From Aulostomus chinensis (taxonomy: Eukaryota > Chordata > Actinopteri > Syngnathiformes > Aulostomidae), in contig JBBMOA010000012.1 in NCBI GenBank assembly GCA_037954235.1, forward strand, positions 2,846,501 through 2,910,500: DNA of 64,000 nucleotides, given 5' to 3'. The translations under genes and the position numbers were made by a program. Shown here in pieces: positions 23,946-37,400 of the stretch (position 1 is the stretch's first letter; each line of letters opens with the position of its first letter). The notes beneath the pieces are model-generated. The model was not told the origin of the DNA. It saw only the letters and a program-made list of their open reading frames with translations, and ran no database searches.

Positions 23946-25680
23946 GGCACACATGAGGGAGGGCTGTTACCATGATGCCGTTCTCCTGTTGGGCCCCAAA
24001 AAACATAACTGTGGCGAGATGAAAGAGTTTAAAGCTCCCTTTGCACTGAAGTCCCATGAAATAACAGACCAACGCCGCCACCGAAGAATCCAGCGTGAAT
24101 AATAATGTAGAACTCATCATTTCCGCTGTGGATGGGACCAGCAGACAGTCAAAACCGATTCCATCTCCTCACTTTTAGTTCTTTTCAAACAAAGCTTGGA
24201 CGGTCAAGGGGGAGATTATTAAAACGGGTTTAGAGAGTCGGCTTTGCGTTGCCTGCCGTGATTGCATCACCTCGGAGGAAGCCCATTAGCAGTTCATCCG
24301 TGCAGAAGAGCTTGCAAAGGGGAAATCACTGCCATTTGGCAAAATTTGTCAAGAGAACGGCCTCTAATTTCATCCCGTAATGTAATTATTTCAGCAGAGC
24401 ACTATCAGCACGTCCTCAAAGAGCGAGGGGCAGACTGGCTGATGATCTCACGTGTTCCCACGTGAACGGCCAGCTAACGAGCTCCGCCATTTCCTGCGTG
24501 TTCATTCATCACGACGTGATCATCAGCTTCAGCTGCGGAGGAGGACGTCCGTACCCCTGCTAACTTCAGCGAGACAGGACGGGATGCCTGTGTACTCGAC
24601 CTGTTCTCACCATCGTTAAACAAGTCGCCAGGCTAAAAGAGAGCGGCGCTGTGGCACAAGCTCGTCCGGTTCCATTACCAACATGAAAACAGCCAGATGT
24701 TCCTCCTGCCCTGCATCACCATGGTAACACCCCACCCACCACCACCACCTCGCTCCCTGGGTGTGTAAATGCTGAAAAACAAGTCCTGACAGCACCATAT
24801 GACACAATGTCAGCCAAATAATTTGATGTTATTGAATTCAACTCTCAGGAAATGGACTTTTACCAGAGAAAGGATAAACACTCGAACAGCTGCTGCTGGA
24901 AGGGAAGAACATCAGCGGTCAGTCTGGAGGTGTGAAGGTTCTGACCAGCAGCCGCAGACAAAAGACTGGGGGGTCCAGGATTTTCCTCATAGAAAACCAG
25001 AACAATGAATGACCATGAACCAGGCAGAGGACGCCGAGCCTGGCTCTGCTCAGGGGGGTGGAGGTTTGAGGCTGCTGGGTGCCGGTCGCTGTCCCTTAGC
25101 AAAGGTTTTTGTAAAGTCCTCCACATTTTGTCACCATCGTTTTTTAGCCTGTGGGAGAATCGTGCTGGTTCCCCTCATCTGGCGCCCCCCTGTAGACACG
25201 GTGGCTGAGAAGCTCCCGCAGCCCACCAAACCGAGGGGAACCAAACCAGTGGCCCCCATGTTGGTGAGCAAGGCAGCAGCCAGTAACAAGACCAGGGCCC
25301 CTTACCAGTTTGTTTCTATTGGCTAGTAGCCAGGAGACTGGTGGCCCCGGAACGGAGCCTCGGCTACCAGGCCGCCCCGCCGATGCTGCTCGGTGGAAAA
25401 GACGCTTTTGCCCCCTGCAGCAGCCGTTCCTGCCTAAACAATCCAAAACTACCAATCTAGATTCGTGCACCCCCCACCCCGACCGTGTGCTAAACCTGAA
25501 CCCCTCCCTCGTTCAAGCCTGGTGTGTGAATTTTTCCTGCTCTAGTCAGTGACGCGTGATAATACAGGCTGTTACACCGTAAGGATCATGTGATTGCCAG
25601 CGTCGTTTCGTCTGTTGGCAGGATAAATCAAAAAGTTGTGGCTGGATTTTACTGGATTGATGGTGATGTCATGTCATGTG
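23946..25680. other. intergenic, no gene seen
   Basis: Unique sequence with only short overlapping frames on both strands (for example around 25000-25470). These are GC-rich and carry no known domain. Confidence 0.5.
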
Positions 25681-25922
25681 GGCGGCGTGGCTCAGGGGTA
25701 GAGTCGCTGGTTCGATCCTCGACCCTGGTGACCATGTCCAAGTGTCCTTGAGCAAGATACTGAGCCCATAATTGCTCCTGATGAGCAGGTTGGCGCCTTG
25801 CATGGCAGCTCCACCATCAGTGTGTGTGTGTGAGTGTGTGTGTGTGAATGAGACGACACTGTGAAGAGCTTGGAGTGCCGCGAAGGTAGGAAAGCGCTCT
25901 ATAAAATCGAGTCCATTTACCA
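25681..25922 (+). repeat. tRNA-like SINE repeat
   Basis: The head carries a good A box, TGGCTCAGGGG (25688-25698), and a perfect B box, GGTTCGATCC (25709-25718). These are internal RNA polymerase III promoter elements typical of tRNA-derived SINEs. The body contains TGTCCTTGAGCAAGATACTGA-type sequence and a TG-rich stretch. The 3' end is AAAGCGCTCTATAAAAT with GTCCATTTACCA, a form I recognise as widespread in teleosts. It shares its body with 10777-11010. Confidence 0.7.
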
Positions 25923-27488
25923 CTGAGTCCATCATATGGCCCGGCGGACGCATGCGTCCTGTGAGTGTCCTGTAGTTCCTCTTCTTCTTCTTTTCCTTTT
26001 TTTTGTGGTGCCGCGCCACAAACTTGGACAACTTCTCCGACTGCATAATAAGACTCATGAAGGATTCGTCTGATCCACTCAAACTGGGTCGGGATTACGC
26101 TGATCCCTGGAAAGCTCCGACTGCTGGAGCAGTGATGAGGGTGTGTTACTGGGCAGGGACCAGTCCTCGCCTCTGTGCTAAGGATGGTTTTGCGGTGTCA
26201 AACAGGTTTCAACAGTGTTGGTTTTTTTTAAACGTTTCTGCTTGGGACAATCTTCAAAATCTTCTTTGTCCAGAGCCAAAAATAGCACCCGCATGACCTG
26301 AGGGTGTCGTTACCCCGGTGGTGGCGCTCCACGTCTGCTGCAGGCTCACACTCTTTTGTTGCTGGGCGTCTGGGTGGAGGACGCTTGAGTGAAAATGACC
26401 AATTTGAGTGAGTCTGGTTCAGTTTGAGGAGAGGTTTGTGAGCTGGATGTTCCTGTGCCGGCACGGATCTCCGGGCTCAAGATGACAACAGCAGCACAGA
26501 GGAGTCAGGAGGAACCGGCAGCTCCGTGTTCGTCAGTGCACCTGCGTGTTTCCACCTCCACGAGCTTGTACCTTTGTGACCCCCCCGTGGAACCGGACTC
26601 ATTACTGCACCTTGACTACGTCAGACTTTCCCTCTGCGACTGTTATTCCTCGCCTCACATCCACAGTCGAACACTGAGGATGGAACAAGACCCTTCATTA
26701 CAGAGCAAAGCTTTTGTTCTCCTACTTGTGCATGAAGTCATTGTGAGCACTGAGAATCCCTCCGGGCTCCTTTGTTTGACGTTCGTGCCGCACGTACAAT
26801 CGTTTTAATCACTTTCCAGTGGCATTTTCCCTTCATAATTGCATACAATCTGACCTATTTATGCTGAGAGAAATGTATTTCTTCCACAAAGCGATGCATT
26901 CCTTCCCTGGAAAGAAGAGCTTGCAGAAAGAGGGTAGGAAGTGTTTTCATGTTGGTTTAAACCTGATCTGAAGATCATCTCGTATCTCGGGGTTTAGACG
27001 CACGGGAGCCGTACAGGCCTTTGAACGTTGCTCCTCCGCGCTTGAGCACGTGACGCCACTGGAAGGTTTTACTTAATGACGTTTGATCGTCTCTCTTTTC
27101 ACTTGCATAACTTAAATACTGATTGCACAGAAGAAAGAAAATCCAATTAAAATGTACTTAACCATCAATGCACTTCAATCTGTTACCACTGTAGCTTGTG
27201 ACATTTTAGCTCAAGCAGCGTTTTTCCACTTATTATTTCTTCCAGAGTCTGAAATATGATATTAGCTCGTCTACATTCTGATGCAAATGAGTCGTCATCT
27301 GCTGGAGATTAGGAATGAGCCCCGATCCGAATGTAAATTTGGAAAAGTGTGGATAATATGATCGTAATGGATGCTGTTTATCAGCCATTTATTTTGGAAT
27401 TATAAGTAGGTCAGTGGTAAACACCACTCACACTCATGGCCGTGGATGTTGGGTCAGAGAAACAGGATCCTGTTGCCCCCCCTCACAC

Positions 27489-27489
<1 letters not shown>

Positions 27490-27522
<33 letters not shown>
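27490..27522. repeat. (TG)n microsatellite
   Basis: About 33 bases of perfect GT repeat. Confidence 0.95.
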
Positions 27523-27524
<2 letters not shown>

Positions 27525-27616
27525 GCGGGAGGTCAAATCTGAACATATTTGGATTTTGCATGAAGGAGCTGACTCATGCTGCTCTGTGGTGCAAACGCCC
27601 ACATGATCTCTAGTTG

Positions 27617-27630
27617 CCACTAGGTGGCGC
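27617..27630 (+). promoter_or_regulatory. CTCF-like motif
   Basis: CCACTAGGTGGCGC fits the CTCF core CCASYAGRKGGCRS. It is about 6 kb upstream of TFPI exon 1. Confidence 0.3.
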
Positions 27631-28047
27631 TAAGTATCGTCATCCTGAAAAACTGAATCGGCTCTTCCTTGATCCACCTCGCACCCAACCCAATGGAAAT
27701 CAGCCTCATGGTTTCGGAATACTCACAGAAAGAATGACGTCTTTTACCTCTCGCCCGAGTCACAGAGAGATGAATAAATGACGGGGACTTCCCTCAGGAA
27801 CAGGAACCTCTGGAGGAGCTGCCTCTGCTTCGACCAGAGGAACCAGGGGCGAAAATCTAGCTGTTGGGTCGGTTCTTTCACATTTCTCTAAAACAGTCCC
27901 ACCCCAGGTCCCTGGGGGGGGGGGGGGGGGTTCTTCCCTCCTGGGACTTTTCTCTTCACATTTGACTTCAGTCACCTTGGAAGAGAAAGTCGGCACCATG
28001 ACTGGGTCGTTGCTGTTGAATCATGTGATTTTGACTCCGACATACAG

Positions 28048-28393
28048 GTGGCGGCCCGGTGGAGCAGTGGTCCTCACCGTGGCCCCCCATCAAGAAGGTT
28101 GTGGGTGGAGCCCCGGCTGCAGCACGGGGTCTTTCTGGGTGAGTCTCCATGTTCTCCCTGTTCCTGCTGGGTTCTCTCTGGTACTCCAGCTTCCTCCACA
28201 GTCCAAAGACATCAAGAGGGACCAGGTTAATCCAGACTCTAAATTGACCGTAGGCGTGGCTGGGAGAGCCAATGGTTGTCTGTCTCTATGTGCTGGCCCT
28301 GCCATGGACTGGTGACCCGTCCAGGGGGAAGGCTGCTGGGATAGGCTCCACCCCCACCACCCTTAACAGGAGAAGCAGTAGTGAATGGATGGA
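28048..28393 (+). repeat. SINE-like dispersed repeat, copy B
   Basis: The same element as 17991-18354 but in + orientation: GTGGAGCAGTGG-type head, 'CACAGTCCAAAGACAT', 'CTAAATTGACCGTAGGCG' and 'CTGGGATAGGCTCC'. It lacks about 20 bases in the CCCCGCCTCTCACC part near the 3' end and finishes in GTGAATGGATGGA. High similarity to copy A suggests both inserted fairly recently. Confidence 0.75.
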
Positions 28394-31300
28394 CTTACAT
28401 CCAGCTGGACCCCCCCAGCGTGAGAGAACGGAGCTCCCCTCTGTACACCTGCTGGCTCTTCTGCTTTGCTGGTCTGTCAAACTGGAGTCACAACGCAGAC
28501 AGCAAAGCACTGAAGGAACCTTTTCAGTTCCGTAGAAACCAGGTTGGACTTTGGGTGGAGGAGGAGGAGCTCTTGACGTGCCTGAAGTCTCCCTGATGTA
28601 ATCATTCAGAAGATGATCAGATGCATTCCTGCCCAGCGGGACCCAGTTTACACCAGAGCCCTCAGACGCAGGTGGAGAGCCTTTATACCTTCCACTGTGT
28701 CAGCACTGACAACCGTCTCCAAGTTTCAAACACGCCAGTGGGAGGGGCCACCAGCAGCGCCAGAATGGGCTCCTTCAACAGTCTGAATGAACAATTTTAA
28801 GGCTGAGGTGGGTGATCCGAATTCTTTGGATGATAATCACGGCGGCGTTTTACATCAAAGCCAGCTGCTTATTCACCGGGCCGCTGAGCCCCGAGACGTT
28901 ACAAAGATGATATTAAGTCAGATAATGGAGTGCACCAGGTGGCTACAGAAGCCAGCTGGGGAAGTTTCTGCATTGAAGACAGCTGGTGTTGTAGCTGTGA
29001 CTCACGCTTTGTACCCTGATTTAATAACTGGAAACATATTTCATCCTGCTCGGCAGCCTCGTACTCAGATATCTGCTCTCCCATGCACCAGGTACCGTTT
29101 GTCAAACTAAGACCTTTACAGGCTCGCATAAATTCATTATAAATATGAAGCTTAACTCAGATGGATCATCGCTGGCGCTGCGTGACGAGGCACCGTTTTA
29201 AAAGTTTAGCATTTATGAATGTGATGGTTATTTGAAAAATAAGGCAGCGCGGTTCGTGTAACTCGTCGTCGTTTGACTTTTTTTTTTTTAAACTCATTTT
29301 CATTACAAGTTGAGGCGTTTACTTGAGACGCTGCAGGGCCTCAAAGTTTCAGAGGGGAACTCTGGGCCTCTGAAGTCACATGACCTACAAGAACTCGTGC
29401 GCTTGAGTTCGTAAGCGAGGCCGGTTCCCATAGTGCCCCCCCCACACACACACACCTCCTCACGACATTGTGTCACAACATGGTGGGATCAGGTCCAAAT
29501 GGGGTGAGGGGCCCTTCCTCCTCTCAGGAGAACGTCCTGCAGCTTCGGAACATCGGGACGGCCATGTTTGTTTCATGCTGGTCACATGGTGTATGTGTCT
29601 CTCACCATGCCGACTACAAGTGGGATCCTGCTGTTGTGGTGACATCAGTGAGTGCAGCGTGCGATGCCAGCGGCCTTCATGAGAAACGAGTCAATGAGAA
29701 CTTGAGGTATGAATGAGGCAGCACCCCAAGAAAATTAGCGCAATTCGCCTCGCTAAAGATACGCCATTTTGAGGATAAGCACCCCGCCAGCGTTGGTCAG
29801 GCTGACAAACCAGACGGCGGTGCAGCGAGTTGGGTGGCGGGTCGTCCTGGGAGCGGCCATGAGTGCGTCACAATCACGCAAACGCATTCTGAGTATTTGC
29901 CAAAACACTCATTCACGCATTCATGTGTGAGACCCCCCAGTCACCCGGACCCCCCCACAACAGACCGGCAGATGTGGACGGGATGATGTCACCTCCCCGG
30001 ACGCTGGTTCTGGTGACTCTAACAGCCAAGAATGTCCACCCACACGCCATCACAGGTTTGGAGGGGCCACTGGGACGTTCACGGCGGGACGAAGACCTCT
30101 GTGAGTTAAGACAAGACACGCTTTTTTTGGAAGAAGCATCAGTTTAAGATTCATCATCTGGTTGATCCTCTGCCGGCTGAAGCTCCTGCAGGCAGTAAAT
30201 GTCAAGCGTGAAGCCGCTTATGTCCCTTTGAAGTTTACCGGGTAACCAGGAGTTAGTTAAATTAATAACATTCAAAGCCACTGTCTCTGACTCCATGAAC
30301 TTCAGGCTCGACATGTCCCTCGTGGGACAGATCGGATCCGGGACCCTCTCCGTCTCTGAGGTCGACTGAGAGCTCGCGTCTCGTCTGTCACACGGCGTCA
30401 GAAGTCCCCTTCAATATATTGTTTCAGGGCAGAAATATTGAGGTCACGATATTGTGGGAAAATCGGCACACAGGAAATTCCATCGGAGCTTTGCAGCGGC
30501 TTTGGTGACTGTTGCTGTGTTGAGCTGAGGAGACGGAGAGGCCGCCGAGGCCCGGTTCCCTGAACAGGGTGAGTAAGAGAGCAGCATGAATAATCCCACA
30601 GACAGGCACATTCCTGCCTGCTGACAACCCGCACAAGAGCAGAGCCCAGCACGCTCCCAGAAATAATCCCAACGACCACATGTGGACTGGGCTTTACCAG
30701 TGATTTCAGTCTCCTCTTCACACTTTTCTCTCAAAACAATAAAACCATTTAGCCAGATTTTTTTTTTTTTATTAATCTGAGCAAAGCCACTAAAGTCGGT
30801 AATTAGCCAGTAGCTGGTGCTTCCTCCTCGCCACTGGTGACACAGACGGACTTTGAGCTGCCGCGCCAACAGTCGTCTGTCGGGTCTCTTCACTCCTGCA
30901 GTGTCGGAGTCTCCGGCACACTTTGGTTGGTTCCTCCAGCCAGGACCGGGCCCCAGAGGCCTCACGTTCTCCGAATGCGTATTTCTAACGTCTCAGCATC
31001 TCGAGGGAGATGTTTCCCACCGGAGTAAAACAGTCGTAATCAATCTGCCGATATCTGCTGATGGTCTGCCGTCTGTCCAGCCTCTCGGAGCCGAGCGTCT
31101 CCAGACGGACTCTCACCGCACCTGACGCTTCCTATGTTAATTATTTGCGTGCACGTCGTTCTTTTATCACTTAATTCCACAGGACAAAGAGCTTAGAGAG
31201 ATTATTCAGCTCATTTCAGATACCAGGAGAGCGGTGGAAGGGTTATCTGTGACAATAATGGCTTGTGTTATCATTTTCAGAGGGGAGGAATCTGTTTTCA

Positions 31301-33479
31301 TGGGATGGGGAAAAAAATGAATCCCAGAAGGACCAAACTGATTTGATATATAACGTGCTTTCTACTGTCCTCACTCAGGAGACGGGTGTGGAAGCAAAAA
31401 ACTTCTCTTTGCGTTCTTCATTTCCAATCACAGCAACAAGCAGCGGTTTCCTTTTTTCATTTTTCGCTTCCTGATGAAACACCAAAAGTCGAGCTGTCGA
31501 AAAAGGCAGTAGGAAACGTTAATAAATGCCCAAAACAGTAAACTGCAGGTCTAAGTTGAACTAGCAGAGAGCTGAGGGACGTTCAAGTGTCAGGTCTAAC
31601 GGAGGACAGCAGCCTGCACCCTCAGCAACACGCTGGTTGTCTCTTCGGTCGATGCGGTGGCAGCGCGACAGAGGTCCAGTCACCGTTTGCTCAGGGAGGG
31701 TGAAGCCATTTGACTGACTCACTGAGACTTTTACACACGTCCCAAAGTTTTTCCCTTTATTAGTTCATCCCCTAATCTTTATTTACCAAAGGAAGGAAGA
31801 GTGAGCGTGTTTGTCCTCTTCCCACCCATATCAGATTCACCGAGTTCCAAAGTGGGTCACCTGGGAGCTGACCGCTGTGACCGCTGTCCTCAGATGCTGG
31901 CTGTTCACCAGCTCCACTGGACCTCAGAGACGGCCTGGTGGCACCTCGCGCCCCCCGGGGGCACAGAGACATATTAACTTTCCCAGCACAGACTTTCACA
32001 GCTGCAGCTCCATCCAAACCCTCCCGTCTCCTCTGGAAAGTTTGGCAACTTTCCGCAGCTTCTTCAAAAAAAAGAAAAAGAAAAAAGTTTTAGTTTTATT
32101 TCAACTTATTTCAAGTTTTGGAGCGCCTGTGGATTGGCAGTTACCTCGTTCTGTCTGATAGAAATGACAAGGGACTGAGAGCAACGCTAGAATCCTGTTG
32201 TGCGATTTGAACACCCCCCCAAACCCGAGTGACGAGCTCTGTGTGTGCTTCCTGCCACAAGAATGTGAAAGTGATTCTTCACCCAGGAAAAGAAGAGTGT
32301 ATTCGAACCTCTAAGTCCTCATTGGCAAGTGTCTCCAGCTCGTGAGGACATTTTCCCCTGCTGCACCCCACCACGGATGATTAGCTTGAAGCTAACGGAC
32401 ACACGTGGAAAAAGCTGGCCGATGTTTTGCTCCTGGTTTCTTGGAGAGAGTATTTTAGTCCAGTGACCCCCCCCCCCCCCCCGGGCGGTTAACACTGTTA
32501 TTGTGCATACATCACATGCTGTAATTATCACAGTGTAATGAGTTCATTGCAGTTATGGAACTGCAAGGTTCAAAGGGGCTGGCAGCTAATTTGAAGCTCA
32601 ATTACAGAAGGTGTCACAAAGTGTGAGGGTGCAGGCCCCCCCCCTCCCCCCAGGCGATAACTCAGGTAATAATGTCCTGGTGGTGAGAGGGTGTGTGATG
32701 GCGTCTGTGTCTGTCCTCCATCATGCTTTGACTTCATTACTTAGACGTGCGTCTCGTGCTCCTGAGACAAAAGCTGACAACCTGCTAACGTTTTACCCCA
32801 CATGAATAAATACGAGGAGCATCGGGGGGGGGGGGGGTTCAGTTTATACTGACTGATTTGATTCTGTGACATTATTCAAAAAATGATGATGGTGGGATGT
32901 TTTTTTTTTTAATGCGCTGATCCGTATCAAGTAAGGAGAAAACGACGTGCAGGCAGGACGCACGCGGTTCACCTTTAATAAATACTGAGGCTTTTAGAGT
33001 AGCTTTTTTTAATTATTATTTTTGTAATTCTGACTAAATTAGGACCGCCTGAGTCGCCGGTCAGTCTGGGTGTGGAGATCCGAGGCGCAGCGAAACAGTT
33101 ACAGTAAGAACAAGATGGTGGCGATCACCAGGTTTACACACTAAACACATGATGAGACTTTGTTCATACATTTTTATATATATGTGTATATATACGTATA
33201 ATGAATTCATTAACGACTTGTTTATTCATAAGATGTATGAATGTCAGGAGGTCAAGAGGAAGCTCCAGGTCTGTATGATTAGTAGAAGGTGGAATTTCCT
33301 GTTTCTGTGTTTCTTCCTTGTCGGGCATCTTCGTTGCTACTTGACTGTGTTTTCTTTGAGGTGTTAAATTTATTGTTTGTTTCTTTGTTCATGTTCACTT
33401 TATGTTCTGTTCAAGAGAGATCGATAGCAGATTGAAGGTCAATCTATCAATCGATCGATGTCGCAGGTCCTCGCAGGTC
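28394..33479. other. intergenic upstream of TFPI, no gene seen
   Basis: Contains poly-C at 32467-32482, poly-G at 32824-32837, several A/T homopolymers and a TATATG-rich patch near 33175-33200. Regulatory sequence for TFPI may lie here, but nothing specific can be assigned. Non-coding 5' exons of TFPI, known in mammals, could also be here and would not be recognisable. Confidence 0.4.
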
Positions 33480-33655
33480 GTCTCACTGGGAGGTGTGTCT
33501 CCTCCTCCAGGAACCCGCTGGCACCGTCCGCTCCTCTCCGGGCTCGCAGCGGCACCGCGCTACCAGGCGGAAGTGCGCGCCCACTCACGCACGGCTTGAT
33601 GAAGTTTCCTCCCTCAGCTGTGCATTTGCGCGGATCAGCCCCCCTGCACGCCAGC
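33480..33655 (+). promoter_or_regulatory. tfpi: GC-rich promoter/5'UTR region of TFPI
   Basis: GC- and CpG-rich sequence directly upstream of the start codon, in contrast with AT-rich flanks, and continuing through exon 1. It includes an ETS-like GCGGAAGTG word near 33567. No TATA box is evident. The transcription start cannot be placed. In-frame ATGs at 33458 and 33599 exist, but the proteins they would begin lack a hydrophobic leader, so they are taken as untranslated. Confidence 0.4.
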
Positions 33656-33743
33656 ATGGCTCCGGCCGGCAACTCCTGGACTCTGCGCGCCGTCTCTCTG
33701 GCCTGGTTGGCCCTGCTAGTCTCCTGCAGCAGGGGCCGGGAAG
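33656..33743 (+). CDS. tfpi: TFPI exon 1: signal peptide
   Basis: Encodes 29 codons plus one base. The leader has a short basic/polar start (MAPAGNSWTLRA), a hydrophobic core (VSLAWLALLVS) and a C-S-R-G region where signal peptidase could cut, directing a plasma/endothelial secreted protein. The start was chosen because it opens a proper leader and has a strong context (A at -3, G at +4). The donor is GGGAAG|GTAAGAG, phase 1. The intron that follows is 19.3 kb. Known function of the family: TFPI blocks the factor VIIa-tissue factor complex and factor Xa, limiting initiation of clotting. Confidence 0.8.
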
Positions 33744-33859
33744 GTAAGAGACCCTCCGGCGGAGGGGAGCGCCGCTGGGCCGCCCCCTCCCAGGAGTTGA
33801 GACTGAAGTTTGTCGCGTTGCCTTTAGGGTTCAACTTTCTGGGAACTGCGTTGCCTCGG

Positions 33860-33860
<1 letters not shown>

Positions 33861-33913
<53 letters not shown>

Positions 33914-33937
33914 TGTGTGAGTGTGTGTGTGTGTGTT
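33861..33937. repeat. (TG)n microsatellite in TFPI intron 1
   Basis: About 77 bases of GT repeat with three GA interruptions, starting only about 120 bases after the exon 1 donor. Confidence 0.95.
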
Positions 33938-34377
33938 ACTCGAGGATATTTACACTCCAAAATGATGGAATATCATATTTAAACATAAAAAAGAAACTAA
34001 CAGGCATCGAGCAGTTTTCTGTTAAGCTTCCTTTCTGTGACGCACCAGTGGGATTGTTTTGTTGTGTTTGGAGTCCTTAGTAGTGAGGGAGAGGGGTGAC
34101 GTCATGGGAGGGGGGGGGGCAAAGTCCACTCCAGCTCCAGGTCAGGATCAGGGCTGCGGGGACCATAAATCCCGCCTGATACCATAGAAAGTGCTTAAAA
34201 CACATCTACCAGCCTTTGCTATCAATGCCAAAAGGGTCAATACAACATTTATTGATTTATTATTTTTCTGATGCTGTTTTTTTTGGCCTGCGCCCAATAT
34301 TTAACAACTGATTTCATCCAGCAGCTGAAATTAATGTCCACTTATGGGTATTTTATACATACACATGTATGTGAGTG

Positions 34378-34381
<4 letters not shown>

Positions 34382-34423
<42 letters not shown>
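34382..34423. repeat. (TA)n microsatellite
   Basis: About 42 bases of perfect TA repeat. Confidence 0.95.
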
Positions 34424-34426
<3 letters not shown>

Positions 34427-37400
34427 ACACATGAAATACTTTTAAGTACTCGTCTGCCGAAGGAGGGGCCCGTCTCCCCTTCAGCGAACTTTCCTCATCA
34501 GTAAATCTAAGAAGCAAATCCTGACAGGTTATTCCAGGTCGGATGAAGAACTCACTGCTCGCCGTTTTTCATGTCGGCCGTGTTCTTATCTTCCTGTGAC
34601 ACGCAGCCTCCTCTGCGTTCCCCTGATGAGCAGGATTTGGAAGCTGAGAGGCTGCAAATGTTCTTCAGAAACTTTTTTTTTTTCCCCCCCCAAATTTACA
34701 AAAACCACATTTCGTGTAAGCACTTAATCCCCAGTTTGACAGCCTTGTCCATCGGTCCACTTCACGTTTTCTTTCCTAGATGTGGTTAACGACTACACCT
34801 CCAACCTCCTGATGCGACTGATCTGCTCCCTCCACCTCTGTATACAGAGTTTTCTCCCCCTTTATGTTTCCTTTGGCCCCTGGATGGTGCCAGTCATTTA
34901 GGGTGAATACAAGTGGTTTTCTGCGCTTGTATTTTCGTCCCTGCTGCTTGCTTCTCCTCAGAGAACCGACTGAAGGACCCGAGGGGCTCGCAAAGCTCTG
35001 TGCTTCTCTGTCGTCCCTCGGCCGGGCCCGGATTAACCTCTGGGGCAGAGCTGAGCTGCCGGCCTCCGCTGACCCCACGGCTCCTTCCTCTCTCTTTCCT
35101 GAACCTGTTTGAACTTCATCCCTCGCACGACCGTGTCTCTGGATCCAGGTCGATGCCACCTGACTCGCCTTATAGAATTTTCAGCTGTAATCTGGGTTAA
35201 AATCCCAACATAGGGAACTTTCTGGTTGATCTCCAAGAGTGAACCAGTCCTGCACTGCTGTGTGCATCCCTACGCCTTCTAAGACACGCATAAATTGGGA
35301 GTTTAAATCCAAACCAAACGGGAAATGCATAACAGCCAGGCAGTAACAGCGACTGCAGAGTAATGAGAGCCCAAAAGAGCCACTTGGTGCTTCCTGCATG
35401 ACAGCAGCCATTAAGGAGGAGAACATCAGCTTTTACTGTTTGCATCTCATTTAGGTGCTCAGCAGAAGTGAGACAATAGAGGACTCACGGGCCTCTTAGA
35501 GACTAATCACCAGTGTCATCAGGGCAAGGTCTACGTAGACTTCCCTAACCGTCTCAATGAGGCGTAAACACCGTCTCGTTAATTTGTGGAAGGTTTTAAT
35601 TAGCTGCTGGTTTTGGCTGTTTGAAGGTGTCCCTTTTTATTGGGGAGCCCCGGGCCAGAGACAGGGAGAGAGAGAGGGAGTCATTCTCGAGTCCCACTTG
35701 GACGAAGGAGTAGACATCAGGAGAGGTCTCGCCTCAACTGTCAAACCACGAGTCACACAAACGAACACAAAGGCACCTGGAAAGTGAAGCCACTCCTCTG
35801 CCCGGCCAGTTGTTAGGCGTCACCGTGTGTTTTCACCACTCGCTTTCTTTCCTAAGATCTGATGCGTCTCTACATGACTCTCGGCGAGAAGCAATTACAC
35901 CGAGCATAAGCGGCGTCTCTGACCCGCCGCAACGCCGGCAGCCTGATACCGATGATTAATGAGTTAAACTGCAAGAGGTTTTCCTCGGAACGGCCGATTA
36001 ACTCCTCTCTTTGTGTTGCTGTTCCTGATTTCTAGTTTGAGTTCAGCTGCTACATTCTTATTATCGCCACCAGGAAGGTCACCACCACGGCGGTGCTCAC
36101 CTGTCAGCAGGATGACCCAAAACCGCAAGGCCGGACTCGGTGGAGGGGTGTAGGAGGGGTCAGGGAAGGACCAGTTGACCAACAGAGAAATAACCACATT
36201 TACACCACAGATGGGATGTTGGAGTTGATCAGTAAAGGCTCATGTTTAAGCGACCAGACCAGGTCTCAGTCAGCCGGTTCTTGTGGACGTGAGGAGGAAG
36301 CGCCTTTATGTTTGGTAAAATCATGGAATCGTCTGCTGCACCTGGACAACAACGCGTCCACGTGCTGCAGACGCTGCACTCCTCCCCCACCAGGCTTCGA
36401 AATGCTGCCAACGGTGGCGACCAAACAGGCCGAGCAATGCAGGTTGAGAACCAGAACGCGATTTATCCGTGTGCCGGGATGACGGCCCCTGCTGCGGCCG
36501 TGCACGGCGACCTGCGCGCTCGCTGCTGAGTGGATTGAGTGGTAGTGTGTGTCCTCTAGCACCACCTAGTGACAAAGGAAGTGATATTTGCCCTCTCGTA
36601 AGAGCCGGAGCTGAGAGTTCGCCTCTGTCGGTCTTCGAGCATTCTGGGCGTTCTTCAATCACGTTGTTTGCATCGGCGCAGGTAGAGCGTCTGATGTTAG
36701 AACCAGACTCAGGCTCACAAGGGAGACCCCACCCCCTGAAGAATCCACTTGTGTCCAGACTTGAAGGTAGAACACCGAGGAGGCTTTTGGCTTCCCGACC
36801 CATAAATACTGAACGTGCTGCTGTACAGACTGTCCCGTCGGCTGGTGGAGCTGCGCCAAGCTGTCACCCGTGACGAATGAACGTCTCCATAACCTTATAA
36901 GCACTTCAGAATACAGCTGCTGGCAGCAGAATCAAAAGGGCTCCACATTCGTCGGAGGAAATATTAAAACTTCGCAGTCGGACTGAAGATGACACATATT
37001 AACGTCGCAGGATGTTTGTCTTTGATCAGCAACATTAAAGCCCCCAAAGTTTAGTCTGGAACAGAGCCAAAGAATAAAGCAAAGAATTCCTTGTATTTGT
37101 GAGGCTGAATCCAAAAAAAAAGGTTGTTGTTTTGGTTTTTTTAAAGCCAAATTGCTGGTATTTTCTGGATAACGGGAGCAATAAATCAAACTTATAATGC
37201 AGACGTTTTCTTTTGATCAACTGTGTGAACTCACCGCTCATTAAAATACCGCATTTGCAAAACAAAAACAGAGGTCACCGCGCTGCCTTTAAAGGCTTCC
37301 ATCAGCCGCACTAATAATAACTGTGTAAGGTGGAATTCGTTACAACGTGAAATTAGACAAACAAGCGTCTAATTATATTTACAAGGCCGCTTAATTCATT

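Larger units (their letters stand above)
25923..28047. other. intergenic, no gene seen
   Basis: Contains a (TG)n run at 27490-27522, a CTCF-like word at 27617 and a 17-base poly-G at 27914-27930. Confidence 0.5.

Noticed and set aside
23575..24102. 175-codon + strand frame
   Set aside because: Runs across a degenerate fish tandem repeat with poly-T stretches; no domain recognised.
27968..28150. Conserved-looking peptide METHPERPRAAAGAPPTTFL found at two loci
   Set aside because: The two loci are copies of one SINE-like repeat, so the similarity is repeat homology, not protein conservation.
33458..33655. N-terminal extension of TFPI starting at the ATG at 33458 or 33599
   Set aside because: Would put over 60 or 19 residues before the hydrophobic leader; the ATG at 33656 has better context and gives a normal signal peptide.
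33439..33960. 173-codon - strand frame opposite TFPI exon 1
   Set aside because: Shadow of the GC-rich exon 1 region and the (TG)n microsatellite (His-Thr repeats).
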